Assembly: GCA_028023455.1 (NCBI GenBank)
Contig: JAQFVV010013081.1
Location: 62,001 to 126,000 of the forward strand
Length of the DNA: 64,000 bases
Source: Epiperipatus broadwayi
Lineage: Eukaryota; Onychophora; Udeonychophora; Euonychophora; Peripatidae
Direction: 5' to 3'
In this document: one piece after another, positions 35,056-46,200 of the stretch
How positions within the stretch are numbered: the first letter of the stretch is position 1
How the letters are laid out: each line of letters begins with the position of its first letter
Translations under genes and position numbers: made by a program
The notes under the pieces: model-generated
Database searches by the model: none
What the model saw: the letters and a program-made list of their open reading frames with translations, nothing else
What the model was told of the DNA's origin: nothing

Positions 35056-35129
35056 TTCATAATACAAGCTTATTAAATTGTCATGTGATATATGACTTGA
35101 CTTTCTTGCAATTAAATTCAATTCTTGTT

Positions 35130-35619
35130 CTAGTTTGATGTTATCATAGGTTTTTTAACTTATTAAAAGTGTGAATCATGTCTGAACATTGAAAAAAGAT
35201 GATGATTGACCAGCAATGATGTTGATGCATTTTGCCATCATAATAATAAATGAGCAATTATACAGTCTAAAAAATTGAAATATTAGATCGTTATACAATA
35301 ATGTTATTTATGATTTTCAGGAGTTGATTTTATCTTGATGGTAACTGATAATAACTAATAATCATGAAGATTAAAAGTACCGTATGATTAAAAAATAATA
35401 AATTTTTTATTGTATAATTAAATTTGAAAACAATGTCAATGTGATAGAGAAATCAAACTAAAAAATATTCCATCAGTAAGAAGGGTTTTTAATGTTAAGC
35501 ATAAGACCATCTATACAAACTTTTGTAATTAAAAATATTGTAAGAATAAGTACATTCCAGAATAAATAATAAATTTATGGACAGAGATAAAAAAAAATAA
35601 ATAAACAAAATTATGTAGG
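35130..35619. other. AT-rich DNA, no gene seen
   Basis: No open frames or repeats recognised. Confidence 0.5.
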
Positions 35620-37640
35620 AATCTTGAGGAGATAAAATGGATGAATTGTGGAGAAAATAATGTAGAAGATTTAAAACATGATATTTTTGGAGATAACAAT
35701 AGAAAAAATAGTGTAAATATTATTTTGAGTTCAAAAACATAAGATAATTTTATAACTAGTAATCCTGTAAATGGTAGATTATCTGGTTAAACAAAGCAAT
35801 TTCAGGAGAGATAGTATTTATTTAGATATGTAAGCAATCAACTATCATGATATTGAAGAAGCAAAAAAAAATAATGTATAAAAACTTAAAAAAAGATACT
35901 AAAATAGTCATAGAATTATTTATTGGGAGATGAAAATGATGTGTTAAGACAGACAAGAAATAATAAAATAGCAAGAGATTAAAGATAAGACTGATGACTT
36001 TTTGTAAATAAAACAAATAGTTTTGTAATAATGAACATATACTTCTCAATTTACCAAAATGATTTACACATAAAAAATTCAAGTGATACAAATAGATTTC
36101 AGTTAGATTATGTTTGATATAGAATAAATTTAGGAGTAATGTTAAGGGTGAATGCATATTGAGCAGATATATAATGAGATCATAATTTTATAATAATAGA
36201 ATTGAGATTATATTTTAAAGAGAGAGAAAAAAGATGTTTAATTACACAGTGGAAATTAAAATAATACTATAGCAAAAGCAGAAATTTATACAAACAGTAA
36301 AAAGATAAAAAAGTCTTGATTTAACAATAAGATAAATAAATTAGTAAAACAAAAAGACTGAAAAAAATATGCATTAAAATTAAAAGTAATATAAAGTCTT
36401 AAAAATAAAAAAGCTGCACAGAAAGAGAATGTGTGAAGATAGAAGAATTACAAAAAAATAGTTTTAAATTAATATATTGTAAAATAAATGCATATATAGA
36501 TGGAAAAAGTAAAGTTTTATAAAAAAAATTAATTATTGGAGATAATAATATGTTATTGGTAAAGAAAGTGAATAAATTGAAAATATGAAAGAAATTTAAA
36601 AAGGACATTCATCTATGTTGGCTGAAAATGAAAGTCATACAGATAAAAATAAGTTTGATAATAATAATGAAAAAAAATTGAATAATCAAAATCTTCAGTG
36701 AAAACTATTTGAAAAAATTAATGATATTCCTAATGCAATCTTATGATTCAGAAGAATGGTCACTAAATTTTTCTCTCCACAATTGAGTGAAAAGAAAGTA
36801 TGGATTCAAAATGATAAGAAACAAAAGATGCAACTGGGTAATAATTATTTATTGAAAGAAAAAAAATATTTGATTGAATTTATTTATTACATTTTTAGTA
36901 GAGATATGTAAGAGCCATTTAAAAATGTATAAAGCAAAAATATGGTATGCCTCCTGTTTCTTTAATATATTCTTAGAATTATTAAATATGTATTGTTTTA
37001 TTAATGATGTAATTAGTTCATAGACAGAATGATTAATTGTATCATATTTGCTGGTATGATAAGGGTAAATTATGAGGATAAACTTAAAAAATTATGCAGC
37101 ACTGACACAAATTGAAGATGTTTTGGAGGAAAAATAATTGCAATTAAAATTAATCAGAAGAAGTAAGTGATGAGAAAAAAATTAAAAGTAACCATTGAAT
37201 AGAAAGGTATAGAACTAATAAATTTGGAAGTTAAATAAATAATAATGAAATTAATAATAAAAAAATTACAGTAAAAACTGCAATAGCTAAACAGATTTTT
37301 AATAAAAATAGATTGTATTAAAGTCCATTAAAATTAGATTTAACAATGGTGTTTGTTAAATATTTTATTTGGTGTGGGGGTCTAGATGAAACAAAGATTT
37401 GACTAATTGGAAAAAGAAGTCTATGAATTTGAAGGAAAATAAAAATAAAAAAACAGAAAAATAAAATTATCATAAAAAGAATAAATGAAAAAATATCGCT
37501 TGTAAAGAAGATGAGAAAATAAATAGGGTATGTACTTTGAAGCAAAAGAAAATTTGAAAGATAAATTGGAGGAACTATTGTGAATAAAAAAAAAATAGAA
37601 TTAAGAAATTGATTATTCATCTTAATGTTAAGAAAGAGAG
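35620..37640 (+). pseudogene. Heavily decayed RTE-like LINE (endonuclease end recognisable)
   Basis: The plus strand of this region is markedly purine-rich, as LINE coding strands are. At about 36030-36235 the frame reads MNIYFSIYQNDLHIKNSSD, then RFQLDYV-stop-YRINLGVML, then VNAY-stop-ADI, then DHNFIIIELRLYFKEREKR. This matches the end of RTE-type endonucleases (MN..F...W.s......QiDYvlyR....V....pGadi.SDH....v.lrl). Downstream, fragments such as SYDSEEWSL fit only loosely, and I cannot place the RT motifs. Antisense frames at 35822-36157, 36399-36608 and 37318-37620 are shadows. Confidence 0.5.
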
Positions 37641-38400
37641 TCGTTAATAATATTTAAGAAATAGAACAAAAAAAAAATTTAAGAGGTGGTCGTGTTTGAT
37701 GTTTTAGCCCCTGCTTTTGAAATATAACTAAAGATAATGATATAAAAAATATTCTTTTTTGCTTCTGAATATTTAATTTATTGCTAAAAATGTTGGAATT
37801 AAATAATAAATTAAAAAATATTTACCCTAATCAGGCAATAACTTTTTTTAGTGAAATGTTATTTATTTATATTCTTTATGTTTTGATTTCATTTTAATAT
37901 AATAAAGTAATGCAAATAAATAAATAAACATAATATTGAAGCAATATGAAGCTATCTTTATTATTTTATTATAAAGAACTTACCTGAAAAAAAAATTAAA
38001 GTGTTTTGTTAAATAAAAATTGTTTTGGAATTTTGGTAGGAAAAAAAAATTTACTTTATCAAAAAGAACTTTTGTTATCATCTTTACAAAACCCAATTAG
38101 ATAATCTATTTTATTTATTTTTATTTATTTTATCTTACCATAACTCTTTTTTTTTATACAGCAAAAATATGATTTGGAAAAATATATAATTTTAAAAAAT
38201 AACTTTTGGAAATGTATTTTAAAAAAGAAGCTGAATTATATGTTTGTGTTATTTAGTTTGACATTAACAGCAGTACCTTGCATGACACATTCCTATTATA
38301 TAAGTCCTGTTCTGTAGGAAACCATACTGATTAATGCATTATTCTAATAGGTTGTAGTGTAACAACTGAATGATAATTAATTGGGTCTTACAAAACAGAA
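37641..38400. other. AT-rich DNA, no gene seen
   Basis: Poly-A and poly-T runs, no open frames of note. Confidence 0.5.
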
Positions 38401-38415
38401 AAACAATATGCTTCT

Positions 38416-39000
38416 TTAGAAATACTTATTGTTAAAATATGTTTTGCTTGAAAAAAGATTAATAATAAAATTTCTGCATATTTTGTCTTCTGTTATCTCT
38501 ATAGCAATAAACATTTCATATAGAATTTCAAACTCAAGAGTTTTGTTCATATTCACAACAAAATCACAAACAGCTTCAACTTTTTTGAACGACTTTGAAA
38601 GACCAATATTTTTTCCTTCCTCTTCATATGCTCTTTGATCCTCAAATTGCAAAAGTTTTACTATCAAAATATACTAAATATAATTCAATATATTAATCAT
38701 TCAGTAGCATTTAAATTCTTAAATGCAAGATCATTTACAATCTGTGCTATATCTTCTGACATATCTTTAATTTACATTTCACATCCTGTAAAATCATTTT
38801 CATTGTGGTAATAGCTGTTATACAGCTGTTTTGCTATTACTTCAAGCCACAAGTCATCAAAATTTTAAATAGCATTATTGATATTGTAAGTTGTTCAAAG
38901 GTCTGTCACAATTATTGCAACATTCAAATTTGTCTTAAAATTATAACCTGCATTGTAACAACATATGCTATTCAAAACAGTAACATTCCATTTATTAAGT
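38416..39000 (-). pseudogene. Possible pogo/Tigger-type transposase C-terminus
   Basis: On the minus strand the region begins LLNKWNVTVLNSICCYNAGY, resembling the W..VT..TI.nCF.kAGF motif that closes the catalytic domain of pogo/Tigger transposases. It continues with FDDLWLEVIAKQLY and DMSEDIAQIVNDLAFKNLN. The open piece 38667-38416 (QFEDQRAYEEEGKNIGLSKS, FKKVEAVCDFVVNM) has the acidic, helical character of such C-terminal tails. Four or five stops break it. The catalytic part was not found upstream. The assignment is tentative; another transposase family or a processed host pseudogene is possible. Confidence 0.35.
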
Positions 39001-39830
39001 AAATTGTTTTTGATAGTATACTGTATTATAATCTGGCTAAATTATATAAAAATAATAATTTATATTTAATTTCAAACAGAGATTGCAATAAACTTGTGAT
39101 GAGCTGTTTGACAGCCAGCATTGATAATAATATTAATAGCTGCACATTATTGTTTTTATTATTACTACTATTACTATTATTATTAATATAAGTATATGGA
39201 CAGTAATCAAAAATTGTCAAAGACTGCAAAAATTATCAAAAATAAAAAGATAAAAAAAATTTAAAGTTAAGACTTTAACATATAGTTCAGTATCTATTGA
39301 CTTTGAAAATGTGAAAAAAAAAACAATTAATAAGAAAACTATTAATGGTTTTGAATTGTAATGTTGTTTAAAATATATACAAAAAGGTTGATAAGCAAAA
39401 ATAAATAAAAAGATAAAATTAAACTATATTATTTTGAAAATATTATAATAAGATCCCATTTATTATTTTTTAAAAAAAAAATGAGAAAAAAGATGAAAGG
39501 ATTCAATTGTCATAACAATGAAAAATCATTTGAGAAGCCATATGATTCATCATTTAGAAACAATGGTCATTAAAAGTCAATATCAGCCTCCTAATTAAAG
39601 CAATAACGTTAATTATTTTTGGTTTCTGCCACTCTTAATTTCATATAAAATGAATAATAAAACATATTTGAAATTCTTGTCTGTATTTTGATTTCAGCAA
39701 CAATAAATTTTTGATAATAAGAAAATTTTAAAATAACACAAGTAATAAATGAAAATATAAAATAGTCAGATGATTATTCACGGGAAGATTATGTGAAATT
39801 CGGTCACTACTTTCTTTTCAGAAATTTTGG
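39001..39830. other. AT-rich DNA, no gene seen
   Basis: Contains an ATT-rich run near 39150-39185. Nothing else recognised. Confidence 0.5.
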
Positions 39831-39834
39831 ATTC

Positions 39835-39890
39835 TCAAGGGTGTCACTATACCACTGCATTAAGCTACACAGGGCAACTATTAATTACTA
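39835..39890 (-). repeat. tRNA-derived SINE remnant (weak)
   Basis: The minus strand reads TGTAGCTTAATGCAGTGGTA near 39880, like an A box, with TGAGAATCC downstream. Similar GCACTAAACCATGCAG / GTACTAAACTATACAG text occurs at 46010-46200. Confidence 0.35.
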
Positions 39891-39943
39891 TTTTTTTTAA
39901 GATTTTGTGCAAATATACAAATAATTATTTTATTACAATATAC

Positions 39944-40480
39944 AATCAAAATATATAAAATGCGCTAACACGCACAAGCACACAAAGCTAAAAACAAATA
40001 AAGCAAATATATATTATTTTAATATCTATTCATTAAATGGTTAAGCGCTTTCAAGGTTCAAGCCCTCATAATCATAGCCGTATTACAAAATATAATAAAT
40101 TGACTTGGAGTGATGCAAATTTATGCAAATGAAATAATTATGCATTCCATTTCTTGGACATTTTGTACCAAGAGTCTTTTCTATTGATGGCATCACCATC
40201 TCTAGATATAAAGAAAGCTTCTTTTATCTTTCTTTTTAGATCATGCTGCTCTCTGCATACCACCACTGGATTTCCCGGTTGACAATCATGCCCAGCTGAA
40301 GCAGGGTGCTGTGCAAAAACTGAACTATGAGCAGTGTCCAACAAAGCTTTATTATAAGAATAAGTGTGTTGCGATAGCCTAGTAGAGAGAGAGGCCCTAG
40401 TCTCACCATAATATGATGATCTACAAAATTTTTCAGGGCAGGCAATATTATAGACCACTTGAGGTGTCAGCGAGGGTGGG
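39944..40480 (-). pseudogene. Penelope-like element 3' end, left arm of second head-to-head pair
   Basis: The ORF 40458-40138 (minus, about 106 codons) is a GIY-YIG endonuclease tail: VYNIACPEKFCRSSYYGETR, then LSTRLSQH, then a GH segment and the basic KRKIKEAFFISRDGDAINRK region, ending SKKWNA. Its 3' UTR runs left to about 39944 and matches 40690-40885 inverted. The element is 5'-truncated near 40480. This ORF is unbroken, unlike the other PLE copies, but it lacks the RT. Function in the parent element: nicking the target DNA. Confidence 0.85.
40039..40077 (-). ncRNA. Hammerhead-ribozyme-like motif in PLE 3' region
   Basis: The minus strand reads ATTATGAGG, loop, CCTTGAAAGC, resembling the hammerhead core CTGATGAG...GAAA with a three-base stem II. 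Two core bases differ. Hammerheads are known components of many PLEs. The same text occurs in the right arm at 40752-40790. Confidence 0.35.
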
Positions 40481-40481
40481 A

Positions 40482-40536
40482 GGCAGTCTTTGGTATTATT
40501 AATTAATAGCAGTCTTTGGTATTATTAATTAATTTG
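40482..40536. repeat. Two tandem copies of a 28-bp unit
   Basis: GCAGTCTTTGGTATTATTAA repeats after 28 bases, between the two PLE arms. Confidence 0.8.
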
Positions 40537-40597
40537 TTAGAGTTAGGAGGTGTATGAAAACATAACTGGTATTTATTATTGAAAATATTATAAAAAG

Positions 40598-40885
40598 AAA
40601 GATAAAAGAAACTTTCTTTATATCTAGAGATGGCGATGCCATCAATAGAAAAGACTCTTGCTTCAAAATATCCAAGAAATGGAATGCATAATTATTTCAT
40701 TTGCATAAATTTGCATCACTCCAAGTCAATTTATTATATTTTGTAATACAGCTATGATTATGAGGGCTTGAACCTTGAAAGCACTTAGCCATTTAATGAA
40801 TAGATATTAAAATAATATATATTTGCTTTATTTGTTTTTAGCTTTGTGTACTTGTGTGTGTTAGCAAATTTTATATATTTTGATT
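40598..40885 (+). pseudogene. Penelope-like element 3' end, right arm of second pair
   Basis: The plus strand reads KIKETFFISRDGDAINRKDS and KISKKWNA to a stop at 40691, the same tail as the left arm in opposite orientation. The 3' UTR then runs to about 40885 with a hammerhead-like motif at 40752-40790. It retains less coding sequence than the left arm. About 118 bp separate the arms. Confidence 0.8.
40752..40790 (+). ncRNA. Hammerhead-like motif, right arm
   Basis: CTATGATTATGAGGGC, then TTGAACCTTGAAAGC. It keeps ATGAG and TTGAAA in the same positions as the left-arm copy. Confidence 0.35.
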
Positions 40886-41035
40886 CATAATTAGCCACAA
40901 AGTATAAACTATTTGCTTATTACAAAGTGTCAGGAACAAAGGAGCAATTTATATATTGCTTTTATTCTTGAATCAAGATATTTAATTCAATTAATAGGAT
41001 ATATCTATGGCATTGTTTAAAATTAATTGGTTGTC

Positions 41036-42100
41036 CACAAAATTTATTCCCATTACCTAGCTTCTACATGATGGAATGAGAACAAATGTTTATTACTACA
41101 GGTGGAAAATCAGGGGTCTTTGAAATAAAAACTGATGTTAAATAAGGATGTGTACTTGCTTTAACATTCTTTTCAATTTTTATAACAGAAATCTTCAAGA
41201 ATTGTTATAGATAGTTTAATCCAACTAGGATAAAGATATAATACAGGTTTTTTATAGGGGAATTTTTAATTTAAATTAAAACAATTTTTTTTTCCTTTTT
41301 GGATTCTGGATTTATAATATGATGATGATTGTTAATTTTTTCCCAAGTCAGAAGATGATTTACAGAGTTTTTTAATCTTTTGAATGCAGCATATAAATAT
41401 TTTTGTTTGTTAATTAATATTCAAAAGACTCAAATTCTTTATCAGCCAGTGACAGAAAACAAAAATCCTCAGCAACTTTTAGCTTGGATGGTTATCAACT
41501 TGAGAAGTAAATTAATTTAAAGAATTTAGTAGTTTTTTCCATATGTCATAGCATCGGCCGGGACGCGAACCCACACCCGTCTGCAACCAACTACTTGCTT
41601 GCAAGGCGGGTGCGATGACCTCTCGGCTAACAACGCTTGTAAGTAGAAAAGTGAAATTAAATGTTGAAGTTCAAGACAGTCTCCATTGTGCTGCTGTATC
41701 TTTTAATAAGTTAAAAAACAGAATATTTCATCATAGGGAAATAATTATTGCAAATAAGTTAGCTGTATATTGAGCTGTTGTTTTACCTAATTTATTGTAT
41801 AGAAGTGAAACTTCAACAACCTATCACTGCAATGTAAGCTATTAGGAAAGTTTCATTTAAAAATGCTTGTAAAATTTTAAAAATACAATGACAAGATTAT
41901 AAAACAATTAGTATTTTCATAAATTTGCTGGAAGTGATACTATTAAGTCCACTATTGTAAAATCAGACCTTCATTTGGATTACATATATAAAATGAATGA
42001 AGAATGGAAGCTTTTTTAAAAGAATCCTTTATGGTGAACTTGTGCATTGTTTTCATGGAAGAGATAGACCCCATCTACATTATAATGATTAATCAAAGAC
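41036..42100 (+). pseudogene. LINE copy D, RT fragment
   Basis: The plus strand reads KFIPIT-stop-LLHDGMRTN (41040 on), then FEIKTDVK-stop-GCVLALTFF (about 41119-41165), which is the F.V..GVKQGCVLAP.LF block of a common invertebrate LINE group. Next come DDDC...SEDDLQSFFNLLNA and INIQKTQILYQPV (about 41320-41450). After the inserted SINE head, KLNVEVQDSLHCAAVSFNKL and VVLPNLLYRSETS (about 41655-41820) give the connection region. Multiple stops break it. Clade not resolved; no endonuclease is present, so the copy is 5'-truncated. Confidence 0.72.
41545..41635 (-). ncRNA. tRNA-derived SINE head or tRNA pseudogene inserted in LINE D
   Basis: The minus strand has a perfect A box TAGCCGAGAGG (41629-41619) and a B box GGTTCGCGTCC (41571-41561, one or two bases from consensus) at normal spacing, with a CTTGCAA loop between them. 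It is GC-rich in an AT-rich background. The cloverleaf cannot be closed cleanly, with extra bases in the anticodon arm, so it is not a working tRNA. It splits the LINE between its palm and connection parts. Confidence 0.65.
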
Positions 42101-42294
42101 ATTTTAAAGAAGTGCAATGTCTGTTGTTTCCATTGGAAAAATATAGCAAAGAATAGAATACATAGGAGAGCTGATTTGTAGAATAGTCTTGTTTCTCTCT
42201 CTTTTCTTTTTTTTCTCTCTTTTTTTTTGGAAGTTGGAATGATTGTACTTGTTTATAAGGGCTATATCTTATCTTGTTATTACAATACCTATTA

Positions 42295-42703
42295 TAATAC
42301 ATTAAAGATCAGCCTTCTCAAGCTATTGTGCATGCGCTTTTTATGAGTGTTAATAATAAATGAATACTTTCATTCCCAACACAAGATATAGTATTTATGA
42401 AAGAATAAAATGAATCACTTATTCTTTTCAACCCAAATGCTTATATATGGGCAAATCTTAAGTACTGGAAATGAAAGCATGAGGATAGACCACTCACTTC
42501 AAATTACTGTTTACGATGTCTGAATGAATGACATCGGTGAAATTTGCCCATATATAAGCATTTGGGTTGGAAAGAATAAGTGATTCATTTTATTCTTTCA
42601 TAAATACTATATCTTGTGTTCAGAATGAAAGTATTCATTTATTATTAACACTTGTAAAAAGTGCATGCACAATAGCTTGAGAAGGCTAATCTTTAATGTA
42701 TTA
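42295..42703. mobile_element. Long fold-back element (about 163-bp arms, 82-bp loop)
   Basis: Left arm 42295-42457 and right arm 42540-42703 are inverted copies with few differences. Outer ends are TAATACATTAAAGATCAGCC and its inverted match; inner ends are CCCATATATAAG. The loop holds a small ATGTCTGAATGAATGACAT hairpin. There is no coding and no certain target duplication. It could be a fold-back MITE or the product of a head-to-head retroelement. Confidence 0.75.
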
Positions 42704-45700
42704 CAATTTATAAAACATAGTGCTATAAAAATAAATGCTTATTTATTTACTATATGAAAGTTTTTGAAAAATAAGAGATCACACTTAATAAAGTATTTAA
42801 AATGAGCTATAAAAAATTAAAGCAAATTGATGTTAATATTTATGATCATAAAATTAAACTTATTAAAGGAGTGGAGAAATTGGTTTTTGGACAAGCATTG
42901 TTATCAAATCCATTATTTAATATATTTAATATGCTCAGTACTTAAAGAACAATGCTATTAAATTTGAAAATAAATGATAAAAATATATAGCTGTTGAAAA
43001 TGAGATGCAAAGTATTATTAAAAAATACCAAGATAATGGGTATGTTGGTAAAATATTTAATAAATACAATAATATAAACATTAAAAAATATTCATAAATT
43101 ATATCTCCTATTAAAACTAATATAATAATTCTCTCAGTTTACATTTATTGATTACATAGATTGTAGGCAAGATCAATGATTCTATTTTAGTAATTTTAAT
43201 TATTTTCTAAATTTAAGTAATTAAAATACTTCACAAAAGAATTGCAAATACAACAATAAAGCATCACAAGATTTTTACTTACTTTTAACATTTACATCAA
43301 CAACAATATTTCTCTGTATATCAATAATGTAGAACAATTTACGTAAACATGATTAATTGATGGAACTAAATCATAGTGATAATTAAATCTCAGATTGTAT
43401 ATAAAGTCATATATGTATATAGCTGGATACATAAATGTTAAAGTTTTCACATCATTAAGTTGCATGATCACATGCAGTCTAATGTTCTTCATTGATTAAG
43501 ACCCTAGACAGTAACTAGTTAAAAGATCTAAACACTCAGATTTGTTTAGAAAGACCACTGATTCAGAAAACATAATTTTTGTAAACTTTCATTACATGTG
43601 TGTTAATACATAATTTCAGATTAAATTTACTACCTACTTAAAAATAAAAAATGAAATCTGAAAGATCATGGCAGATAACCAATCAGTGAGTTTCAAGAGA
43701 TATTGCTTGGGACTAATCAATAAGCTTACATTTTATTTAATCAATAAGCTTACATTTTATTTAGCCAATGGTTCTCCATTGCTGTCTTATTTATTCTATT
43801 ATAATTTCCATTCTCTCTTTCTGTGACCCATATACAGTACATCAGATGCTGCTTTCATAAATAAAACTGATATTATTTCAAATTACCAAAACAAAGAGTA
43901 ATTCTTGTTATATTTAATATCTGCTATATTAGTAGTAATCTTTTTTTATACTTCATACATCTGTGTTAACATGAGTTATAAATCATAGAAATTTCAGACA
44001 TATCACCAGAATAGGTTTTGACTATTGGCTTTAATTAGTAAAAAATTCTGTATTGCATATATCTACCCAGTGATCACACTTGCTTCTATTTTACTATTCA
44101 AACTATTAAAAGTTTCAAAAAGGTTTTGAATCCAAATGAATTTGTTTATCCAGCTACATATGTACATCATCATATCACTAAGGTTAATATTTTAGTCACC
44201 TAACTCTAGGGCAATAATCAATAGATATCAAATGTACCCAATAATTTATCATATTTAAATAGCTCTAGAATTCAGTGAATATAAATTGGATTACTGATGA
44301 TAATATAAATGTTAAATGTAAACTATTAATATGTACTTTACTTTGAAAAAGTTTATTATAAATATAACTGGCTTTATTATCAATTAGTTCTGATAATTAA
44401 TTTCGTCACTGTAATATTTATATTGATGATAATTTATTTTTCATAAGAATTCTGGAATTTCAAATTTTTTTAATTGAACACCATTTTACAACAACAAAAA
44501 AGTAATACGAATTATACATTTTTATTGTAATAAATTTACTATTATAGATGTAGGAGATAAAAGTTCTTAAGTATCCATATGTTTACATCTTCTATCCATG
44601 AAAATCTTCACTTATATACATATGCACACATTTTCTACATATATTGTCGACTAATATTATTTATAAGAAAAAAGATTAATTGAAAGCCTTTTAATAAATT
44701 TCATTTATAATTATATCTCAAGCAAATTTATTCTTTTATAATATTCACTTAAGCTATTTATATATTTTTTCTTTTCATCTTAATAATTTTAATCATTTTT
44801 CACAGTTTTTTAAATTGTAAGTTTTCTATCTTATAATATATTTAATTTAGAAAAATAAACTGCTTGACATTTAAAATTATATTTATTTTAATTAAAAGTT
44901 AAATATATAAAAACTAATTAAAAACAAACTACATTTCAATAAATTGATTCAGAAAATTTTTGAATAATGTCATGGCTCACAATTAATCAAAGTTTTCAAT
45001 ACTACAATTCTAATTTTTTTTTAGTCCTGAGAGATTTTTTTTTGTTTAGAAAAGTCATATTATTTTTGTTAATATAATAAATATTATTTGAAGTTTATGA
45101 AAAATTTGTCTTGATATATTTTCTAACTATACTTTCAGTCATATTCTTAATGCAGTCTCTAACAAAATGAAATAAAAATCCAAGGATTGGTTTATATATA
45201 ACTATTTTTTATTTTGACTATTCCAAGTTTAAAAATCTGTTTACTTTGTTAAGTGCTAAAATATATATTACAGTAATTTCTGTCACCTCTTTTTTAAAAA
45301 TGCTAATGATTAGTAACTTTTAAAACATTAAATTTATTATAAAATGTATAAATATTATAAAATGTGATGGCTATATTTAAATAAATAAATTAAAAACCTA
45401 CATTGAGCTATCTATAAAGATACTGAATGATTGTAATTGAAGATCTGAAATGGGAAAACTTTTCAAAGAATTATTGTTTTCTGTAAGCATTAATGAGTAT
45501 TAATAAGAAAATTCAACTATTTGAGACATTGTTAAAAGTTTTTTCACCACACTTCAAAAAATGTTTTAAAATTGTTTATTATTTGTAATCTAAGCATTTG
45601 CATTTCTTTCTTTTTATAATTTGCTGGTATAATAATTAGAAGTTAGTATTATATTATTTTGTGCAAAATTACAATAATAAAGTATTAATCTTAATGATTT

Positions 45701-45990
45701 TATTTTATAAATGTATAAAAATTTGAATCTATTGATAGTACAGCAAGATCTTGTTTCCTTGGAATAACTGATAATGCATACTGTTAACATTTGTCTATTT
45801 CCATGCACTTCTTTCAATAGCAGCTAGTTATATTCTTTTAATATCTATGGTAACTGGAAATTTTTATAAATTATATTAACAATCTTTCATTTTAAAAATG
45901 CTGTTCGAATGTAGGTGAAAAGTGATGGATATCAATAATAGTATTCAAATAAGTTCAAAAATTCATAAGAAATTCAATAACTGAAATTGA
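42704..45990. other. AT-rich DNA, no gene seen
   Basis: The only structure is a 24-bp tandem duplication at 43715-43762 (AATCAATAAGCTTACATTTT unit). Stops are dense in all frames. Confidence 0.6.
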
Positions 45991-46009
45991 CAAAGTTTAA
46001 ATCTAATGT

Positions 46010-46200
46010 GTGGATCTTGATTTCAACATTTACCACTCTATTACTGCACTAAACCATGCAGAGCCAATAATTAAGTTATTTTTTGATCAGAAATTGATAA
46101 AATATTTAAGCCCCAGAAGTACTAGGGCAAGAACTGTAATCCATGAACTTGAGTTTCAGAATTTTCCACTCTACTTCTGTACTAAACTATACAGGATATG
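46010..46200 (-). repeat. Two related tRNA-derived SINE remnants
   Basis: CACTCTATTACTGCACTAAA (46032 on) and CACTCTACTTCTGTACTAAA (46167 on) are two diverged copies of the same module about 135 bases apart. On the minus strand each begins with a TGGTTTAGTGCAG / TAGTTTAGTACAG A-box-like stretch followed by GTAGAGTGG. They are short and degenerate. Confidence 0.4.

Noticed and set aside
35822-37620. Several Phe/Leu-rich minus-strand ORFs that look like membrane proteins
   Set aside because: They are antisense to a purine-rich decayed LINE; the T-rich strand gives Phe/Leu by composition alone.
41545-41635. Functional tRNA-Ala gene
   Set aside because: A and B boxes are good, but the anticodon arm has surplus bases and the acceptor stem does not close.
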